A stretch of 8,394 nt of DNA from Candidatus Iainarchaeum sp. (GTDB lineage: Archaea > Iainarchaeota > Iainarchaeia > Iainarchaeales > DTGL01): positions 1 through 8,394 of the forward strand of contig JAFCEU010000041.1 of NCBI GenBank assembly GCA_017608995.1, written 5' to 3'. The notes under the pieces were generated by a model. The model was not told the origin of the DNA and made no database searches. It saw only the letters and a list, made by a program, of their open reading frames with translations. Below are positions 4,464 through 8,394 of the stretch, piece by piece (the first letter of the stretch is position 1; each line of letters starts with the position of its first letter). The translations under genes and the position numbers were made by a program.

Positions 4464-4555
4464 ATGCCTATTTTAGGCTGCTTAAAGCTGAAACAAGAAA
4501 AGCCGGGCAGAAAAAATCGCTAAAGAAAAAAACTCCAGCGGAGAAGACCACGTAA
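4457..4555 (+). CDS. 32-residue lysine-rich ORF, overlapping or continuing the previous one
   Basis: The ORF starts with an ATG overlapping the previous stop by 7 bases and ends at TAA 4553-4555. The product begins MLDAYFRLLKAETRKAG, an amphipathic helix, and ends in a Lys/Ser/Thr-rich tail (KKSLKKKTPAEKTT). A basic disordered tail like this is common at the end of nucleic-acid-binding proteins. It is either a separate translationally coupled microprotein or the C-terminal part of the preceding gene in the -1 frame; the second is favoured because the fused helix reads smoothly. Confidence 0.4.
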   Translation: MLDAYFRLLKAETRKAGQKKSLKKKTPAEKTT

Positions 4556-4560
4556 ATAAA

Positions 4561-4570
4561 AATTTAAATT
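4561..4570 (+). promoter_or_regulatory. TATA-like box for the aminotransferase
   Basis: AATTTAAATT is centred about 30 bp before the ATG at 4596. It is consistent with a leaderless or very short leader transcript. Confidence 0.35.
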
Positions 4571-4595
4571 CTTCTATACTTAATGTTGCGATACT

Positions 4596-5810
4596 ATGTT
4601 CTGGAAAGCCACTGAGCGAAGTAAAAGGGTAAGCTATGCTATTCGCGATATTGTTGTTGAAGCTGCAAAGCTTGAGAAGCGGGGCAAAAAGATTCTTTAT
4701 CTGAATATTGGCGATCCACTAAAGTATGATTTTCGTACGCCAAAGCATTTATGGGACGCTGTTTTTAAAAATAAGGAGAAGAGCGAAAGCTATGCGCCGA
4801 GCGAAGGCATTGCTGAGGCAAGAGAAGCAATCGCAAACGACTTCAAAAAGAAAGGCATGCAAGTTGACCCAGAGCACATAATGCTTGGCAACGGCTGTTC
4901 AGAGCTAATATGGTTTGCAATGAGCTGTATTGCTAACGCTGGCGATAATATTTTGATTCCAAGACCTTCTTACCCAGTATACCCAGCCGCTTTGAATTAT
5001 TTCGATATTGAAACAAGGTTTTATGATTTGGACGAGGGAAATGCTTGGCAGCCAGATATTGAGAGCATAAGAAAAAGCATAGATGAAAGAACAAAAGCAA
5101 TCGTGGTTATAAATCCAAATAATCCTACAGGCGCCAATTATAGCAAGAAAACACTTAAAGAGATTATAAGCATTGCAGCTGAACACAACCTAATCATTTT
5201 TTCAGATGAAATCTACGATATGCTCCTGCTTGATGAAACGGAGAAGCATTACTGCATGGGTTCTTTAGCGAAAGATGTGCCAGCGCTTGTTATTAATGGG
5301 TTAAGTAAGAACTTCCTTGCAACTGGCTTCAGGATGGGCTGGGTTGCTCCAAATGAATTTCTTTTGGAAAATTCAGATATAATGGATGGAATATTTAGGC
5401 TTGGCCGTGCTCGCTTATGTGCGGTGCATCCGTTTCAGTATGCAATAAAGCCCGCACTGGAAGGCCCTAAAGCTCATTTGGTGGAAGCAATAAAAAAGCT
5501 GAGGGAAAGGCGCGACTATGCTATGGAAAGATTCGGGGAAATAGATGGAATAAGCAGTGTAAAACCAAACGCTGCTTTCTACGCTTTTCCAAAGATAGAG
5601 CTTCCAATAGAAGATGATAAAGGATTTGCTCTAAACCTGCTTAGAGAAAAAGGTGTTTGTGTAGTGCATGGCTCTGGCTTTGGACAGAAACCAGGCACCA
5701 AGCACTTTAGAATAGTGCTGCTGCCCCCTATAGAAGTTTTAGAAGAAGCATTCAATAAGATTGAAGAGTTTATAAAAGAACGCTTTTGGAAAGGGGAAAA
5801 CAATTGTTGA
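4596..5810 (+). CDS. class I/II PLP-dependent aminotransferase (alanine/aspartate type)
   Basis: The 404-residue protein has the full set of fold-type I aminotransferase signatures: the glycine-rich N-terminal strand LNIGDP (36-41), YAPSEG with Y66, the cofactor-phosphate turn GNGCSE (98-103), NPNNPTG (173-179), SDEIYD with D204 and Y207 contacting the pyridine ring, the Schiff-base lysine K238 in SKNFLATGFRMGWV with R246, and the substrate-carboxylate arginine R372 in KHFRIVLLPP. It transfers an amino group between an amino acid and a 2-oxo acid in the cytoplasm. The best match by pattern is the archaeal alanine aminotransferase-like clade; aspartate or other specificity cannot be excluded. 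Length is normal. The last 72 bases overlap the end of the convergent slipin gene, so its C-terminal tail (EEFIKERFWKGENNC) is encoded opposite slipin codons. Confidence 0.9.
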   Translation: MFWKATERSKRVSYAIRDIVVEAAKLEKRGKKILYLNIGDPLKYDFRTPKHLWDAVFKNKEKSESYAPSEGIAEAREAIANDFKKKGMQVDPEHIMLGNGCSELIWFAMSCIANAGDNILIPRPSYPVYPAALNYFDIETRFYDLDEGNAWQPDIESIRKSIDERTKAIVVINPNNPTGANYSKKTLKEIISIAAEHNLIIFSDEIYDMLLLDETEKHYCMGSLAKDVPALVINGLSKNFLATGFRMGWVAPNEFLLENSDIMDGIFRLGRARLCAVHPFQYAIKPALEGPKAHLVEAIKKLRERRDYAMERFGEIDGISSVKPNAAFYAFPKIELPIEDDKGFALNLLREKGVCVVHGSGFGQKPGTKHFRIVLLPPIEVLEEAFNKIEEFIKERFWKGENNC

Positions 5811-6500
5811 ATTCTTTTCCGCTGCAATGTCTGCTAATGTTTGATACAACCTCAGCTTTAGAGCAGATGGCGATTTATCGATTATCCTGCCCGCTTCAAG
5901 CAATTTTTGTGCTGCCTGCTGTTCCGCCTCTGCTAAAATCACGCGAGCTCTTCTGTCACGCTCAGCTTCTGCTTGGTGTGCCATCGCTCTTTTCATATTC
6001 TCTGGCAACTCAATATCTTTTATCTTTACATCAGTAATTTTTATTCCCCAAGGATCGGTTTCCTTATCTACAATTTCCTTTATTTTATGCCCTATTTCTT
6101 CCCTCTTCGCTAAAACAGTATCAAGCTCTGATTTTCCGCACATATCTCTTAATGCTGACTGAGATAATTGAGCAACAGCATACTGGTATTGTTCAACTTC
6201 TAAAACAGCTTTATCAGCATTTACTACCTTAAAAAACACAACACCATTTACCTTTATTGGAACATTATCTTTTGTCATAACCTCTTGTGAAGGAATATCC
6301 ACTGTAATAACCCTTATATCCACTTTTTGGATCCTTTCTATCAAAGGAATAACCCACCTGAACCCTGGCTCTAATATACCAACACACCTGCCCAAGCGAA
6401 ATTTTACACCTCTTTCGTACTGATTGATTATTCTTATTCCGGATATGAAAACCAACACTAAGAATATTGCTAAGTATAGTAGTAACCACCACATAGACAT
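5739..6500 (-). CDS. slipin / stomatin-like SPFH membrane protein
   Basis: The protein is 253 residues from the ATG at 6500; a GTG at 6503 or an ATG at 6494 is also possible. One N-terminal membrane segment (WWLLLYLAIFLVLVFISGI) is followed directly by the SPFH domain: NQYERGVKFRLGR, LEPGFRWVIPLIERI, VDIRVITVDIPSQEVMTKDNVP, VNGVVFFKV, SALRDMCGKSELDTVLAKREEI and WGIKITDVKIKDIELPE. Then come a coiled coil (AHQAEAERDRRARVILAEAEQQAAQKLLEAG) and the slipin C-terminal hallmark LADIAAEKNSTIVFPFP. Slipins oligomerise on the inner face of the membrane and organise membrane domains. In archaea such as Pyrococcus they are often paired with an NfeD/STOPP protease, but none is next to it here. The C-terminus runs 72 bp into the convergent aminotransferase gene. 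The gene is divergent from the NRAMP gene. Confidence 0.9.
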   Translation of the reverse strand: MSMWWLLLYLAIFLVLVFISGIRIINQYERGVKFRLGRCVGILEPGFRWVIPLIERIQKVDIRVITVDIPSQEVMTKDNVPIKVNGVVFFKVVNADKAVLEVEQYQYAVAQLSQSALRDMCGKSELDTVLAKREEIGHKIKEIVDKETDPWGIKITDVKIKDIELPENMKRAMAHQAEAERDRRARVILAEAEQQAAQKLLEAGRIIDKSPSALKLRLYQTLADIAAEKNSTIVFPFPKAFFYKLFNLIECFF

Positions 6501-6518
6501 CACGCTGAAATACTAGTA

Positions 6519-6527
6519 CAATTAAAT
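6519..6527 (-). promoter_or_regulatory. TATA-like box for the slipin gene
   Basis: On the minus strand ATTTAATTG is centred about 23 bp before the ATG at 6500, the spacing for a leaderless message. A second candidate (CTTTTAATG, 6528-6536) lies about 32 bp upstream. Confidence 0.3.
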
Positions 6528-6573
6528 CATTAAAAGCCTTTGCAAACTCATGCTGACAATTATTTACAAACTC

Positions 6574-6580
6574 TTTATAT
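6574..6580 (+). promoter_or_regulatory. TATA box for the NRAMP gene
   Basis: TTTATAT, preceded by ACAAACTC (BRE-like), predicts a transcription start near 6600-6604 and a leader of about 38 nt before the ATG at 6640. Confidence 0.5.
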
Positions 6581-6584
6581 GAAA

Positions 6585-6605
6585 TTTCTACAGGGGCTGT
6601 AGAAA
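6585..6605. promoter_or_regulatory. perfect inverted repeat, candidate operator of the NRAMP gene
   Basis: The arms TTTCTACAG and CTGTAGAAA form a perfect 9-bp inverted repeat around GGG. It begins 4 bp after the TATA box and covers the predicted start site. The size, symmetry and position are those of a binding site for a dimeric repressor that blocks initiation, and DtxR/MntR/IdeR-type metal sensors are the usual regulators of NRAMP genes. No regulator gene is present in the window and the sequence is not one I recognise as a known metal box. Confidence 0.55.
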
Positions 6606-6639
6606 AATTATTAAATAGGAAAAACCCCTAATAATTGCA

Positions 6640-7920
6640 ATGAAGAAGAAAAGTGTGCTTGTTAAAGAAGTGAAGAAGATAGAGAAACAGGTTAAACACT
6701 TGAAGAAAGAAGTAAAGCATATTGAAAGAGAGATCGGTCCAGGAGTTATAACTGGCGGCGCAGATAATGATCCAGCCGGCATAATTACTTATACAACTGC
6801 TGGCGCTCTTTTCGGCTATGCATTGCTCTGGGTTCTTGCATTATGCACACCTTTAATGATTGTTATTCAAGAAATGGCTGCTCGCGTTGCTTTGGTAAAG
6901 CGTAAAGGATTGGCATCAATAATAAAAGAGCATTATGGAAAGAGAACAGCAATGCTTGTTATGACTGGCTTAGCGGCAGTGAATATAGCCACGATTGGCG
7001 CTGATATTGCTGGAGTTGCCGCTGTGCTTGGCCTGCTTATTGGATTGCACTGGGGGTTGTTTGTAATCCCAGTTGCTGCATTGATAGGCTACTTGGTGCT
7101 TTTTAAAAAGTATCGAACTATAAGAAAAGTTTTACTTGCACTAACCGCACTGCTTTTCGTATATATCCTTTCATCATTCCTCGCAAATCCAAATTGGATT
7201 GAAGTTGCCAGAGGGCTGGTTCCAACCTATGAGCATTCTATACTGTTCTTTATGGCTGCAATTGGGATAATTGGGACAACCATTTCGCCATATATGCTCT
7301 TCTGGCAGGCCTCTGATGAGTTAGAAGAACATAAAACGATTCTAAGGCCGAAAGATTTGGAGCTTGATACTGCTTTGGGCATGGCATGGTCCAATATCAT
7401 TGCTGCATTCATTATAATTGCAGCTGGCTCAACTCTATTCGTTGCAGGAATAAATGTTGATACTGCTGAGCAGGCAGCACTGGCATTACATCCGTTAGCA
7501 GGGGATTTAGCTTATATCCTCTTCAGCATAGGGATAATTGTTTCAGGGTTTTTAGCCTTGCCTGTTCTTGCAGGTTCAACCGCTTACACAGTTTCCGAAA
7601 CATTTGGTTGGCGCGAAGGCCTAAATAAAAAATTCTTTTCAGCAAAGGGCTTTTACTTTGTTTTCATACTATCGCTTTTTGTTGGTGCTACGCTTGCGTT
7701 CTTCCCTATAAACCCCATACATTTCCTTTTTTACACCCAAATACTTGATGGTTTTCTGACACCGTTCTTAGCTTTAATTCTTCTTTCGCTATGCAATAAT
7801 AAAGAGATAATGGGCGAATACACCAACACAAAACTAAAAAACTTCTTTGCGATATTGCTTATTATAATTCTTGTAGTATTAGATTTGATGCTCCTGAGTC
7901 AGATTTTTGGGATATTTTAA
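6640..7920 (+). CDS. NRAMP-family divalent metal transporter (non-canonical binding-site clade)
   Basis: The 426-residue, roughly 11-TM protein has a basic, Lys-rich cytoplasmic N-terminus (about residues 1-32). It belongs to the NRAMP/SLC11 family (COG1914), proton-coupled or passive importers of divalent cations in the cytoplasmic membrane. TM1 carries GPG (33-35) and DPAG (44-47) in place of the classical DPGN: the metal-binding Asp is kept, the Asn is replaced by Gly. TM6 carries IIGTTISPYMLFWQ, where the classical A..M pair of the binding site is T213 and S216 and the following His is Y218. The DPAG/TTISPY pattern is shared by a large prokaryotic subclade whose substrates are less well established than Mn and Fe. 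The promoter has a palindromic operator candidate. The stop is 9 bp from the convergent upp stop. Confidence 0.88.
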   Translation: MKKKSVLVKEVKKIEKQVKHLKKEVKHIEREIGPGVITGGADNDPAGIITYTTAGALFGYALLWVLALCTPLMIVIQEMAARVALVKRKGLASIIKEHYGKRTAMLVMTGLAAVNIATIGADIAGVAAVLGLLIGLHWGLFVIPVAALIGYLVLFKKYRTIRKVLLALTALLFVYILSSFLANPNWIEVARGLVPTYEHSILFFMAAIGIIGTTISPYMLFWQASDELEEHKTILRPKDLELDTALGMAWSNIIAAFIIIAAGSTLFVAGINVDTAEQAALALHPLAGDLAYILFSIGIIVSGFLALPVLAGSTAYTVSETFGWREGLNKKFFSAKGFYFVFILSLFVGATLAFFPINPIHFLFYTQILDGFLTPFLALILLSLCNNKEIMGEYTNTKLKNFFAILLIIILVVLDLMLLSQIFGIF

Positions 7921-7929
7921 AATTAGAGT

Positions 7930-8394
7930 TTAAGGCTTTGATTTAACTGGTTTTCCGTAAGCTCTGTCGCCTGCATCACCTAGGCCAGGGACAATGTAGC
8001 CATGTGAATTTAGCCCTGGGCCTATAAAATCCTTTTTCATCACTTCATCATCTAAAGCGCATATAAAAACCTCGGTGCCTTTCGGAAATACTTTGCTTAG
8101 CTCCTTTAGGCCAACAGGGCTTGCTATTACTGCTAACACCTTCCAGCTTTTTGCTTTTCCATAGGGCCTTAATGCTTCATACACTGCGCATAAGCTGTGG
8201 CCTGTAGCGAGCATCGGGTCAATTATTATTACGTGCTTCCCATCTATCTGTGGCACTTTAGCATATTCAACTACAACGCTCAAGTCCTTTGCACGCCAGC
8301 AAGAAACAAAAGCAATCTCAACGCTTTTTATCATCGCATTGAAGCCTTCTGCGATAGGCAAGCCTGCTCTGAGAACAGGCACCACTATAAAGCC
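7930..8394 (-). CDS. upp: uracil phosphoribosyltransferase, N-terminus beyond the window
   Basis: The last 155 residues are present; the frame is open to the right edge (GFIVVPVLRAG), so about a quarter of a usual protein of some 210 residues is missing. The enzyme makes UMP from uracil and PRPP in pyrimidine salvage. VPVLRAGLP is the conserved phosphate-proximal strand-loop, IIIDPMLATGHSL is the PRPP-binding loop with its acidic residue, and GYIVPGLGDAGDRAYG is the uracil-binding C-terminal segment characteristic of UPRTases. All the motifs are intact. It is convergent with the NRAMP gene, with a 9-bp gap, and no terminator hairpin is seen between the two genes. Confidence 0.92.
   Translation of the reverse strand, partial: GFIVVPVLRAGLPIAEGFNAMIKSVEIAFVSCWRAKDLSVVVEYAKVPQIDGKHVIIIDPMLATGHSLCAVYEALRPYGKAKSWKVLAVIASPVGLKELSKVFPKGTEVFICALDDEVMKKDFIGPGLNSHGYIVPGLGDAGDRAYGKPVKSKP

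Noticed and set aside
6265..6492. Second minus-strand frame inside the slipin gene
   Set aside because: The slipin frame explains the region with full domain motifs; the alternative frame has none.
1..8394. CRISPR array, tRNA or rRNA genes
   Set aside because: No regularly spaced direct repeats, no cloverleaf with a GGTTCRA-type T loop, and no rRNA-like segments were found on either strand.

Overview
The window reads as archaeal, probably from an uncultivated lineage (possibly DPANN; the lineage cannot be fixed from this stretch). The grounds are a C/D-box guide RNA with complete box architecture, A/T-rich TATA-like boxes about 23-30 bp upstream of start codons with little room for a leader (leaderless-type promoters), and archaeal-type class I aminotransferase, slipin and uracil phosphoribosyltransferase genes. 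The DNA is fairly AT-rich, most visibly between about 680 and 1790.

Left third (1-2480): the possible last codons of a truncated gene, a small structured intergenic stretch, and a leftward pair made of a 29-residue one-TM microprotein and a four-TM membrane protein spaced by a single base. A compact C/D-box sRNA gene (851-913) comes next. It is followed by a UPF0489 (arginase-fold) gene broken by a -1 frameshift and by a 212-residue protein whose motif order looks like a degenerate protein-kinase fold.

Middle (2484-3762): a 1261-bp element with perfect 24-bp terminal inverted repeats and a 9-bp direct target duplication. It has no transposase. Its only substantial gene is an AlkD-type DNA glycosylase with its catalytic residues. 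This is the layout of a mobile insertion cassette (a non-autonomous transposon with a passenger gene). A foldable site resembling an integron attC site lies between alkD and the right end. The element landed between the stop of the kinase-like gene and the promoter of the next gene.

Right part (3763-8394): a divergent CheY-like receiver protein, two short overlapping basic ORFs that may be one frameshifted gene, and a PLP aminotransferase. The aminotransferase overlaps a convergent slipin gene by 72 bp. The slipin gene diverges from an NRAMP-family transporter whose promoter carries a perfect 9-3-9 palindrome, a likely metal-responsive operator. The transporter converges on a uracil phosphoribosyltransferase gene that runs off the window.

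The genes do not form one pathway. They are housekeeping metabolism (aminotransferase, pyrimidine salvage), membrane and metal homeostasis (slipin, NRAMP), and an accessory zone with signs of mobility and gene decay. The most notable object is the alkD-carrying element.
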